A DNA stretch of 64,000 bases, from assembly GCF_002776695.1 (NCBI RefSeq), contig NZ_LFJC01000003.1, positions 583,588 through 647,587 on the forward strand, given 5' to 3'. The position numbers were made by a program, and so were the translations under genes. Below the pieces are notes generated by a model that saw only the letters and a program-made list of their open reading frames with translations, ran no database searches and had not been told where the DNA came from. Of this stretch, positions 31,708-39,871 are shown in pieces. Source of the DNA: Bradyrhizobium nitroreducens. GTDB taxonomy: Bacteria > Pseudomonadota > Alphaproteobacteria > Rhizobiales > Xanthobacteraceae. Position 1 is the first letter of the stretch; the number at the start of each line of letters is the position of its first letter.

Positions 31708-32655
31708 ATGAAACGGACCATTATCGGCGCGGCCGCGGCCCTTGCCCTGGCGGCGTCGGCACCTTGCGCGCAGGCGCAATCCTTCATCAACGTGCTGACC
31801 GGCGGCACCTCGGGCGTCTATTATCCGCTCGGCGTCGCGATCGGGAAGATCTACGGCGACAAGATTCCGAACGTGAAGACGCAGGTGCAGGCCACCAAGG
31901 CGTCGGTCGAGAATTTGATCCTGCTGCAGCAGGGCCGCGGCGAGCTGGCGTTCACGCTGGGCGACTCGCTGAAAGCGGCCTGGGACGGCGAGGAGGAAGC
32001 CGGCTTCAAGACCAAGCTCGACAAGCTCCGCACCATCGGCGCGATCTACCCGAACTACATCCAGATCGTCGCCACCACCGAGTCCGGCATCAAGACGCTG
32101 GCCGATCTCAAGGGCAAGAGCCTGTCGGTCGGTGCGCCGAAATCGGGCACGGAGCTGAATTCGCGCGCGATCCTGGCCGCCGCCGGCATGAGCTACAAGG
32201 ACCTCGGCAAGGTCGAATATCTGCCGTTCGCCGAATCCGTCGACCTCATGAAGAACCGCCAGCTCGCAGCGACGCTGCAATCGGCCGGCCTCGGCGTCGC
32301 ATCGCTGAAGGACCTGTCGACCTCGAGCCCGATCACGGTGGTGTCGGTGCCGAAGGAGACCGTCGACAAGATCGGCCCGCCCTTCGTCTCCGCGATCATT
32401 CCGGCCAACACCTATACCGGCCAGGACAAGGACGTGCCGACCGCGGCCGTGATCAACTATCTCGTCACCAGTTCCGCGGTGTCGGACGATCTCGCCTATC
32501 AGATGACCAAGCTGGTCTACGAGTCGCTGCCGGAATTGCAGAATGCGCACGCGGCCGGCAAGGAGATCAAGCTCGAGACCGCCGCCACGGGCAGCCCGGT
32601 TCCGCTGCATCCCGGCGCGATCCGCTATTACAAGGAAAAAGGGCTGATCAAGTAG
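31708..32655 (+). CDS. TAXI-family TRAP transporter solute-binding protein
   Basis: 315 residues. A signal peptide (MKRTIIGAAAALALAAS...AQAQ) precedes FINVLTGGTSGVYYPLGVAI, the diagnostic opening of TAXI binding proteins, then LKGKSLSVGAPKSGTELNSR. It delivers an organic acid-type ligand to the fused TRAP permease encoded next (32768). Ligand unknown; glutamate-type acids are known for some relatives. GGGGAG lies 10 bases before the ATG. Confidence 0.93.
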   Translation: MKRTIIGAAAALALAASAPCAQAQSFINVLTGGTSGVYYPLGVAIGKIYGDKIPNVKTQVQATKASVENLILLQQGRGELAFTLGDSLKAAWDGEEEAGFKTKLDKLRTIGAIYPNYIQIVATTESGIKTLADLKGKSLSVGAPKSGTELNSRAILAAAGMSYKDLGKVEYLPFAESVDLMKNRQLAATLQSAGLGVASLKDLSTSSPITVVSVPKETVDKIGPPFVSAIIPANTYTGQDKDVPTAAVINYLVTSSAVSDDLAYQMTKLVYESLPELQNAHAAGKEIKLETAATGSPVPLHPGAIRYYKEKGLIK

Positions 32656-32662
32656 GACGGGT

Positions 32663-32742
32663 GTCATGGCCGGGCTTGACCCGGCCATCCATCCTCCATG
32701 ATTGATCTTTCGATGGATGCCCGGGTCAAGCCCGGGCATGAC
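32663..32742. repeat. Palindromic repeat inside the TRAP cassette
   Basis: GTCATGGCCGGGCTTGACCC...GGCCATCC and GGATGCCCGGGTCAAGCCC...GGGCATGAC are inverted copies about 25 bp long. The resulting stem-loop in the 112-base gap may tune expression of the permease relative to the binding protein. Confidence 0.85.
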
Positions 32743-32767
32743 GATTTCAGGGCGCGGGGATATATCG

Positions 32768-34885
32768 ATGTCGCAGGCAGAGGCCATTGAAGCTGCGCCC
32801 GACAAGATCAAGGTCGAGTTCGACAATTTCGAGCACGGTTTTCCGGAAGGCTTCGGCCCGGGCCGGTGGGGCGCGCTCGCCTATTGGATCGGCATCGCCT
32901 TCGCCACCTTCCAGCTCTATGTCGCCGCCTTCAACTATCTGCCGAGCCAGGTGGTGCGCGGCGTCCATGTCGGCTTCCTGGTCCTGCTCACCTTCGGCCT
33001 GATCGCCAACTTCACCGCAAGGAGCAACGCCGGCCGCGCACTCGGCTGGGTGATCGGCGGCGCCGGCTTCTTCTGCGGGCTCTACCAGTGGATCTTCTAC
33101 GCCGATTTGATCGCGCGCGACGGCGACCCGACGCGGCTCGATCTCGTGGTCGGCACGCTGCTGGCGGTGCTGATCTTCGAGGGCACGCGGCGCCTGATGG
33201 GCGCGGCGCTGCCGCTGATGTGCGGGGCCTGCCTCGTCTACTGGTTCTTCGGCCAGTATCTGCCGTCGCCGCTCAACCATCGCGGCTATGATTTCGATCA
33301 GATCGTCACGCATCTGTCGTTCGGCACCGAAGGCTTCTACGGCGTGCCGATCTACGTCTCGGCGACCTACATCTTCCTGTTCATCCTGTTCGGCTCGTTC
33401 CTGGAGCGCGCCGGCATGATCCAGCTCTTCACCGACGTCTCGCTGGGCCTGTTCGGCCGCACCCGCGGCGGACCCGCCAAGGTCGCGGTGTTCGCCTCGG
33501 GGATGATGGGCACGATCTCCGGCTCGGGAGTCGCCAACGTCGTCACCGTCGGCCAGTTCACGATTCCCCTGATGATCAGGTTCGGCTATCGCCGCGCGTT
33601 TGCTGCCGGCGTCGAGGCCACGGCGTCGATGGGCGGGCAGATCATGCCGCCGGTGATGGGCGCGGTCGCCTTCATCATGGCCGAGACGCTCGGCGTGCAA
33701 TATTCGGAGATCGTCAAGGCGGCGGCGATCCCGGCGATCCTCTATTTCGCCTCGGCCTTCTGGATGGTGCACCTCGAAGCCGGCAAGCACGGCCTCGTCG
33801 GCATGAAGCGCTCGGAGATCCCGAGCGCCTGGAAGGCGCTGGTGACGCGCTGGTATCTCGTGCTGCCGCTCGCTGCGCTGGTCTACATGCTGTTCGAAGG
33901 CTTTACGCCGCTCTATGCCGGCAGCATGGGCCTGGCCCTGACCGTGGCGCTGATCCTGGGGACCGCCATCACGACGGGCGCATCCTCGAACGTGATCCGC
34001 ATCATCTTCTGGGTCGGGCTCGCGCTGGTCGTTGCAGCGTTGTCGCGTGACGGCCTCAAGATCGTGCCGGTCGCGAGCGTCGTCGTCGGGCTGATCTTGA
34101 TCACGGCTTTCGTGCGCGGCGGGTTCAAGGCCTTGCGCGAGTGCCGCGACGCGTTGGCCGAGAGCGCCAAATCCGCCATCACCGTCGGCATGGCCTGCGC
34201 CATCGTCGGCGTCATCATCGGCATGATGTCGCAGACCGGCGTCGGCACCATCTTCGGCGGCTGGGTGATCGGGCTCGGCGAGAAGAGCCTGTTCCTGGCG
34301 CTGATCATGACCATGCTGCTGTCGATCCTGCTCGGCACCGGCATTCCGACCATCCCGACCTACATCATCACCGCCGCGCTCGCCGCGCCGGCGCTGGCCA
34401 AGCTCGGGGTGCCGCTGATCGCGAGCCACATGTTCGCGTTCTATTACGGCATCATGGCCGATCTCTCGCCGCCGGTGGCGCTGGCCGCGCTCGCGGCGGC
34501 GCCGATCGCGAAGGAGAATCCGGACAAGATCGGCTGGGAGGCGATGCGCATCGCGCTTGCCGGCTACGTCATCCCCTTCATCTTCGTCTATTCGCCGGCC
34601 TTGATGCTGCAAGCCGGCGATCCCATGGCGGCCAGGCTCGGCTTCTACGGCGCCGTGGCGCTGGCGAGCGTGAAGGCACTGGTCGCGATCGCATTGTTCG
34701 GCATGGTCGCGATCGGATTCCTGTTCACGAAGCTGACGCTGATCGAGCGCCTGGTCGCGCTCGGCGCCGCGTTCTGCCTGCTCGGCGATTTCCAGTTCAG
34801 CGACACCGCGGGCTTCGTGCTCGCTGCGGCGCTCGTGTTGTGGCAATGGCGGCAGCGCCCGCCGGCGCCGGTCGAGGCGGTGTGA
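32768..34885 (+). CDS. TRAP transporter permease, fused DctQM (TAXI type)
   Basis: 705 residues with the small DctQ-like and large DctM-like membrane domains in one chain and about 17 hydrophobic segments. Conserved stretches include GMMGTISGSGVANVVTVGQF, GGQIMPPVMGAVAFIMAE and LGTGIPTIPTYIITAALAAP. It drives sodium-coupled uptake of the ligand bound by the TAXI protein across the inner membrane. The ATG at 32768 gives MSQAEAIEAAPDKIK. Its stop overlaps the next gene's GTG (GTGA). Confidence 0.94.
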   Translation: MSQAEAIEAAPDKIKVEFDNFEHGFPEGFGPGRWGALAYWIGIAFATFQLYVAAFNYLPSQVVRGVHVGFLVLLTFGLIANFTARSNAGRALGWVIGGAGFFCGLYQWIFYADLIARDGDPTRLDLVVGTLLAVLIFEGTRRLMGAALPLMCGACLVYWFFGQYLPSPLNHRGYDFDQIVTHLSFGTEGFYGVPIYVSATYIFLFILFGSFLERAGMIQLFTDVSLGLFGRTRGGPAKVAVFASGMMGTISGSGVANVVTVGQFTIPLMIRFGYRRAFAAGVEATASMGGQIMPPVMGAVAFIMAETLGVQYSEIVKAAAIPAILYFASAFWMVHLEAGKHGLVGMKRSEIPSAWKALVTRWYLVLPLAALVYMLFEGFTPLYAGSMGLALTVALILGTAITTGASSNVIRIIFWVGLALVVAALSRDGLKIVPVASVVVGLILITAFVRGGFKALRECRDALAESAKSAITVGMACAIVGVIIGMMSQTGVGTIFGGWVIGLGEKSLFLALIMTMLLSILLGTGIPTIPTYIITAALAAPALAKLGVPLIASHMFAFYYGIMADLSPPVALAALAAAPIAKENPDKIGWEAMRIALAGYVIPFIFVYSPALMLQAGDPMAARLGFYGAVALASVKALVAIALFGMVAIGFLFTKLTLIERLVALGAAFCLLGDFQFSDTAGFVLAAALVLWQWRQRPPAPVEAV

Positions 34886-35259
34886 GCCTCTGTTTCGCAA
34901 CGGCCGCCGGCGTGAAGACGCTGGCGCTGTCCGCGTTCACGCTGGTGTGGACGCATTCGATCGCGAAGGTCGACTGGCAGGAGGATTGGCGCGTCACGCC
35001 CGATGGCCTCGAACTGGTGCAGGCTCGCGTCAAGGGCACCGGCCCCGGCATGGAGCCGCCGCCCGAGGCACGGCTCGTCGACGGCTGGTTTCAGTGGCAG
35101 CCGAAGCGTGCGCCGATGCAGGAGGTCGTGCTCGGCAATTCGGGTGCGGCCGGGGAATGGCGGCTGTGCCATGAGGGAAGCTGCCAGACGCTGTCGGAGA
35201 TTGTCGGGCATCCGATCGGGGCTAACGTCACCACGATGAAGGTCTGCAAAGATCCGTAG
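34882..35259 (+). CDS. DUF1850 family protein
   Basis: 125 residues with a hydrophobic N-terminus (ALSAFTLVWTHS) then VDWQEDWRVTPDGLELVQAR and the conserved WRLCHEGSCQTL pair of cysteines. DUF1850 genes accompany TAXI-TRAP permeases, so it is probably an accessory part of this transporter. The GTG start at 34882 overlaps the permease stop by four bases. Its TAG lies inside a palindromic repeat. Confidence 0.88.
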   Translation: MSLCFATAAGVKTLALSAFTLVWTHSIAKVDWQEDWRVTPDGLELVQARVKGTGPGMEPPPEARLVDGWFQWQPKRAPMQEVVLGNSGAAGEWRLCHEGSCQTLSEIVGHPIGANVTTMKVCKDP

Positions 35260-35326
35260 CCCGCATGGAGCGAAGCGCAATGCGGGAGGGTGATCCCGGA
35301 TTACGCTGGCGCTCCATCCGGGCTAC
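35256..35326. repeat. Palindromic repeat overlapping the DUF1850 stop
   Basis: GTAGCCCGCATggagcgaagcgcAATGCGGG is followed by CCCGGATTACGCTGGCGCTCC...ATCCGGGCTAC, so the ends GTAGCCCG/CGGGCTAC also pair. It is the same family as 20507-20572, and a typical Bradyrhizobium element. The stop codon of DUF1850 (35257-35259) is in its first arm. Confidence 0.82.
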
Positions 35327-35355
35327 AAAAAGAGCAACAACACGGGAGACACGCG

Positions 35356-36162
35356 ATGGATCGGCTCAAAGGCAAGGTTGCAATGGTGGTGGGCGCCGGC
35401 TCGATCGGGCCGGGCTGGGGCAACGGCAAGGCGACCGCCGTGACCTTTGCGCGTGAGGGCGCGCAGGTGTTTTGTGTCGACCGTAACGGCACTGCTGCCG
35501 AGGAGACCGCGAAGATCATCACCGGCGAGGGCGGCAAGGCCACGGCGTTCACGGCCGACGTGTCCCGCGCGAGCGAGATCGAGGCGATGGTGGCGGCGTG
35601 CCTGAAGGCCTATGGTCGCATCGACGTGCTCGACAACAATGTCGGCATCGCCGAGATGGGCAGCGTGGTCGAGGTGACCGAGGAAAGCTGGGACCGCGTC
35701 TTCTCGGTCAACCTCAAGAGCGCCTATTTCGCCATGAAGCACGTCATCCCCGTCATGGTGAAGCAAGGCGGCGGTTCGATCATCAACATCTCCTCGATCG
35801 CCTCGATCCGCCACATGGGCATCTCCTACGTCACCTACGGCACCTCGAAGGCCGCGATGAACCAGATGACGCGCACCACGGCGATCGAGTTCGCGCGCCA
35901 TCATGTGCGGGTGAATGCGATCCTGCCCGGCCTGATGAAGACGCCGATGGTCGAGCACTCCGCCGGCCTCGCCGCCAGCTACGCCAAGGGCGACGTGGAA
36001 GCGATGTGGCGCGCCCGCGACGCGCAGGTGCCGATGGGCCATATGGGCGATGCCTTCGACGTCGCCAACGCCGCGCTGTTTCTGGCGTCGGACGAGTCGA
36101 AATATGTGACGGGGATCGAGCTGGTGGTCGACGGCGGGATCACGTGCAAGGCGGGGGCGTAG
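35356..36162 (+). CDS. SDR-family NAD(P)-dependent oxidoreductase
   Basis: 268 residues, classical SDR. The cofactor loop is GAGSIGPGWGNG, an unusually extended form of TGxxxGxG. NNVGI replaces NNAG, INISSIASIRHMG carries the catalytic Ser, and YVTYGTSKAAMNQM holds Tyr-x3-Lys. The end VTGIELVVDGGITCKAGA is typical. Substrate unknown. GGGAG precedes the ATG at 35356 by 7 bases. Confidence 0.9.
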   Translation: MDRLKGKVAMVVGAGSIGPGWGNGKATAVTFAREGAQVFCVDRNGTAAEETAKIITGEGGKATAFTADVSRASEIEAMVAACLKAYGRIDVLDNNVGIAEMGSVVEVTEESWDRVFSVNLKSAYFAMKHVIPVMVKQGGGSIINISSIASIRHMGISYVTYGTSKAAMNQMTRTTAIEFARHHVRVNAILPGLMKTPMVEHSAGLAASYAKGDVEAMWRARDAQVPMGHMGDAFDVANAALFLASDESKYVTGIELVVDGGITCKAGA

Positions 36163-36174
36163 CTTCAATCTCCG

Positions 36175-36348
36175 CTGTCGTCCCGGGGCGCGCAGAGCGC
36201 GAACCCGGGACCCATAACCACAGGCTGCAGTTGTCTTGTTAAACGGTAACTCCGAGGCCTCGTAACCACATCTGCCTGTGGTTATTGGCGCTTCGCCCCA
36301 GTCAACGCTGCGCGTTGTCTGGGGCTTCGCTTTTCCGAGACGACAGCG
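36175..36348. repeat. Long inverted repeat with ataaccacag arms
   Basis: The outer GCTGTCGTCCCGG and CCGAGACGACAGC and the inner CATAACCACAGGC/GCCTGTGGTTATTG arms are inverted. A second element of the same family lies at 37177-37335, so the two flank the membrane-protein gene 36353-37123. Confidence 0.75.
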
Positions 36349-36352
36349 GTGG

Positions 36353-37123
36353 CTACTGCGCCAGCGCCAATATCCCGCCGGCGAACGCATGCCACGCGGC
36401 CGTCTCGCTGACCGGCCAGTTCAGCACCTTCACTGCCAGCAGCGCCAGCGTGCCATAGATGTAGACCGGGTGCACGCGGCCCTCGGTGCGCCAGTCGCGC
36501 ACCATGGCGACGACGAGCAGAAGGGACGCGACGACGGCCGGCGCGATCGTCACCGGCACCGGCGGCGGGCCGGGCGGTCCGGGAGGGGCGAGGAAGGTCA
36601 GGAACCAGCGCGCGATCGCGGCATCGAGGATCGAGACCGCGGCCAGCAGCATCAGCCGCTTGTGGATCTCGGGCTTGCGCGTGTTCACGATTGCCAGCAC
36701 GAACACGATGGCGAAGAATGCGATCCCGCTCATCGGCACGATCGAGAAACCGATGCCGGCCTCTTTCTGCCCGAGTGCTGCGGAATGCTGCATCACGTGT
36801 ACCGAGGCGAGAAAGCCGAAGATCGTCATCGCAGTCGCAAGCGAGACGCCGGCAATGCCGAGCGAGCGGTGATTGACTATGCGGCCCGAGGCCGCGAGCC
36901 AGGTCTGGAGCACGAAATAGAGCGACCAGGTGAAGAACAAGAATCCGTGAAAATGAATCACGGGACTTGCGGACAACGTCCGGTGGGCGAGCGGCATCCA
37001 ATAGGTCGGTGCGAAACCGAGAAAGGCCGTGGCAGCGCAGGCCAGGGCCATGTGGAGATAAAAATATCGTGCAGGCGACGCATCACGCGCGCGTACACGA
37101 CGGTCGTCGGTCAGGGTCGTCAT
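36353..37123 (-). CDS. Multi-pass membrane protein of unknown function
   Basis: 256 residues with about seven hydrophobic helices. Recognisable stretches are HFHGFLFFTWSLYFVLQTWL, VNHRSLGIAGVSLATAM and EIHKRLMLLAAVSILDAAIA; the conserved His residues near helix ends resemble a family sometimes linked to heme or cytochrome-like membrane proteins, but I am not certain. The ATG at 37123 gives MTTLTDDRRVRARD; no clear ribosome site precedes it, so the start is uncertain. The gene is enclosed by two repeats. Confidence 0.68.
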   Translation of the reverse strand: MTTLTDDRRVRARDASPARYFYLHMALACAATAFLGFAPTYWMPLAHRTLSASPVIHFHGFLFFTWSLYFVLQTWLAASGRIVNHRSLGIAGVSLATAMTIFGFLASVHVMQHSAALGQKEAGIGFSIVPMSGIAFFAIVFVLAIVNTRKPEIHKRLMLLAAVSILDAAIARWFLTFLAPPGPPGPPPVPVTIAPAVVASLLLVVAMVRDWRTEGRVHPVYIYGTLALLAVKVLNWPVSETAAWHAFAGGILALAQ

Positions 37124-37176
37124 CAGGAGTGAGTCTGGGAAGATGGCGTTTGGTTCAACGCCCGCTTCCGCCACCG

Positions 37177-37335
37177 CTGTCGTCCCGGACAAGCGTAAGC
37201 GCAGATCCGGGACCTATAACCACAGGACGTGGTTGTGACGCCCGCTGCCCACTCCGAGTCTTCGTCAAACACAATTTCGTGCATATGGGTCCCGGATCTG
37301 CGTGCGCCTGAGAGCGCGCTTGTCCGGGACGACAG
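37177..37335. repeat. Second long inverted repeat of the ataaccacag family
   Basis: CTGTCGTCCCGGACAAGCG at the left end and CGCTTGTCCGGGACGACAG at the right end are perfect inverted arms of 19 bases. Inside is GATCCGGGACCTATAACCAC / CATATGGGTCCCGGATC. It lies between two minus-strand genes. Confidence 0.85.
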
Positions 37336-37348
37336 AGAAATTGTTACC

Positions 37349-38893
37349 TCATCCCCCCGCGCTCAATTCTGCGCGATCGAGCTCCTCCTCGAGCCGGTGA
37401 AACGCATCGTCGCCGATCACCTCGGTGGCGCGCAGTGAGATGATCGATTTCCGCGCGGCCTCGATGGCGCGGCGGCGCAGCGGATCGGCGGGCAGTTCGC
37501 CATTGGCGATGCCGCCCCTGGGATCGTTCTCGGCCTGCATCAGGATGGCGCGATATTCGAGCCGCAGGATCTCGGCCTCCTCCGACGGATCGCTCTCGAT
37601 CGCGTCCAGCGCGGCGCGATAGGCGACGGCGCGCGCGTGCGCGACCTCGGTGCCGACGGGATCGTCGTCCCTGAGGCCGAACGCCAGGATCAGCGGCCGC
37701 AGCGTCAGGCCCTGGATCACCAGCGATCCCAGCACCACGGCAAAGGCGATGAAGACGATGAAGTCGCGATAGGGAAAATTCTCCGGCAGCGCGAAGGCGG
37801 TGGCGAGCGTGACGAGGCCGCGCATGCCGCACCAGGAGATGATGAGGCCGCCCTTGGGCGAGGCGACGGCCTTGGGGTCCTTCGGATGATAGATCCCCTG
37901 CGCGACCAGCACGCGCAAGGTCGCGCGGTAGAACGTCACCCAGAGCAGCCGGACCAGCACCACGGTGAGCAGGATCCAGGCCGCGGCCACGCAATATTCC
38001 CAGCGCACGTCCGCGTCCAGCCGCGTCCAGATCGGCCGCATCTGCATGCCGATCAGCATGAAGGCGAGCACGTTGAGCACGAACACCATGGTCTCCCAGA
38101 CCGCATAGGACGGCACCCGCAGCCGCGCCGGCATGCGCATCCCCGCCGAGCGCGCCATCGTCATGGCATAGACCACGATGGTGAGGATGCCGGAGAGGCC
38201 GAGATGCTCGGCGGCGATCCAGACCATGAAGGTGGTGGCGAACTGCACGATGATCGCGCTCGGAGCTTCCCTCACCCGCTCCATCATCAGCGGAATGATG
38301 TGGCCCGCGACCAGGCCGGCGACGATGCTGCCGACCAGGGCGAGCGCCATGGTCGGCGCGACCTGGCTCCATGTCAGATGCTCGGTCGCGACCGCGCCGA
38401 CCGCGATGCGATAGATCAGCAGCGCGCTGGCATCGTTGAGCAGGCTTTCGCCCTCCAGCACCTTCACCATGCGGTGGGGCAGCTTGACCTGGCTCAGGAT
38501 CGCGACCGCGGCGGCCGCATCCGGCGGCGCCACGATGGCGCCGAGCGCGACTGCGGCGGCCCAGGGCATGTCGGGCATCAACCGGTGCGCGACGAAGGCG
38601 ACGCCGGCCGTGGTCAGGCCGACCGCGGCGACGACCAGGGTCGAGACTGGAACCCAATTGTTGCGCAGATCGCGCAGCGAGGTGTCGAACGCGGCATCGA
38701 GCAGGACCGGTGCGACAAAAAGGGCCAGTGCCAGGTCGGGCTCTAGCGTCCAGGACGGGCTCGACGGCACGAAGGCGATCAGCGCGCCGCCGATGGCGAG
38801 AAAGGTCGGGTAGGGGACCTTGATCCGCCGCGCCAGCGCCGATAAGCCAACCGCGCCGAGCAGAAGCACGATGATCCATTCGAATGTCGACAC
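37349..38893 (-). CDS. Na+/H+ antiporter (CPA1 family)
   Basis: 514 residues: about 12 membrane helices followed by a ~110-residue cytosolic C-terminal domain. Conserved blocks are ALGAIVAPPDAAAAVAILSQ with the Asp ion site, LEGESLLNDASALLIYRIAV and ISWCGMRGLVTLATAFALP. It should exchange Na+ or K+ for H+ across the inner membrane. The ATG at 38893 gives MSTFEWIIVLLLGAVGLS, the expected first helix. Confidence 0.93.
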   Translation of the reverse strand: MSTFEWIIVLLLGAVGLSALARRIKVPYPTFLAIGGALIAFVPSSPSWTLEPDLALALFVAPVLLDAAFDTSLRDLRNNWVPVSTLVVAAVGLTTAGVAFVAHRLMPDMPWAAAVALGAIVAPPDAAAAVAILSQVKLPHRMVKVLEGESLLNDASALLIYRIAVGAVATEHLTWSQVAPTMALALVGSIVAGLVAGHIIPLMMERVREAPSAIIVQFATTFMVWIAAEHLGLSGILTIVVYAMTMARSAGMRMPARLRVPSYAVWETMVFVLNVLAFMLIGMQMRPIWTRLDADVRWEYCVAAAWILLTVVLVRLLWVTFYRATLRVLVAQGIYHPKDPKAVASPKGGLIISWCGMRGLVTLATAFALPENFPYRDFIVFIAFAVVLGSLVIQGLTLRPLILAFGLRDDDPVGTEVAHARAVAYRAALDAIESDPSEEAEILRLEYRAILMQAENDPRGGIANGELPADPLRRRAIEAARKSIISLRATEVIGDDAFHRLEEELDRAELSAGG

Positions 38894-39019
38894 GTTGATC
38901 CCCGAAACCGATGTGAGCGGCGCTACTAGCTAGCACCAATCCGGCCGTATGATGGATAGTACGGTCCCGAGGCAAAACGTAAGGCGAGCCCGAAAGCAAG
39001 GCGTCCGACTGCAACGAAC

Positions 39020-39784
39020 ATGCGTTTTCAAAAACTCTTCCAACCGTCAGCCGCCGCGTTGCTTTGTGCGCTCTCGCTCGCCGCTGCCCAGGCCGCGACC
39101 GGCGGCGAGCCGGCTGCAGTGATCCAGGTCGATGTCGCACCGTGCCTGGCGGCGACCGCGGCCGACGATTTGGACAAGGCCGCCACGGCCTGTGCGGCCG
39201 TGATCGACAATGAGAAGACGGCGAAGGGAGATCTGGTCAAGGCGCTGATCGCGCGCGCGGCGCTCTATGCCCGGCACGACCAGATCGACCGCGCCATCGC
39301 CGACGACAGCCGCGTCCTGTCGCTCGATCCCGCGTTGGCCGACATCTTCAATGCGCGCGGCGAGCTCTGGCTGAGGAAGGGCGACAAGCCCAAGGCCGTG
39401 CAGGATTTCGGCGCGGCGCTGAAGATCGATCCGAACCACGAGAAGGCCAAGGCCAACCACAAGGCAATGGCGCGCGAGATCGAACGGATCGGTGCGCAGA
39501 TGGCGGTGGCCGGCAAGCCCAGCTTCAATTGCGCGCGCGCGCGCCGTGCGGTGGAGAAGGCGATCTGCGCCAATCGCGAGCTCGCCGATCTCGATCGAGA
39601 TATCTACGGATCGCATCTGCGCGTCCTCCACGAGGCCCAGAGCCCGGCGGAGGCCCGCAAGATCCAGCGCGAGCAGGACGAGTTTATCGCGCGCAGGAAC
39701 GCCGGATACGGCCGGCCGGGCTACGACCTGAAGAAGGCGATGCAGGAGCGGCTGCAACAGATCAACGGGGTCGACGGGTATTGA
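39020..39784 (+). CDS. Secreted TPR protein with LprI-like C-terminal domain
   Basis: 254 residues: signal peptide ending AAAQAATGG, TPR-type helices (KGDLVKALIARAALYARHDQ, LADIFNARGELWLRKGDKPK) and a C-terminal LprI/DUF1311 domain (SFNCARARRAVEKAICANRE, LADLDRDIYGSHLRV). LprI is a lysozyme inhibitor in mycobacteria; the activity of this fusion is untested. A longer paralogue follows 87 bases downstream, so a tandem duplication is likely. Confidence 0.88.
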   Translation: MRFQKLFQPSAAALLCALSLAAAQAATGGEPAAVIQVDVAPCLAATAADDLDKAATACAAVIDNEKTAKGDLVKALIARAALYARHDQIDRAIADDSRVLSLDPALADIFNARGELWLRKGDKPKAVQDFGAALKIDPNHEKAKANHKAMAREIERIGAQMAVAGKPSFNCARARRAVEKAICANRELADLDRDIYGSHLRVLHEAQSPAEARKIQREQDEFIARRNAGYGRPGYDLKKAMQERLQQINGVDGY

Positions 39785-39871
39785 GGGGGCGCCCCGGGAG
39801 GGAGGCGATTTGAACCCATCCCAATCCCGCCGCGACAATGGTGAAAACCTGACGTCACGGAGCAGCCTGTC

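Noticed and set aside
32747..34900. A 717-codon minus-strand open frame over the TRAP permease
   Set aside because: Highly charged low-complexity translation (many Asp, Arg, His, Gln) with no family; the plus strand encodes an unmistakable permease.
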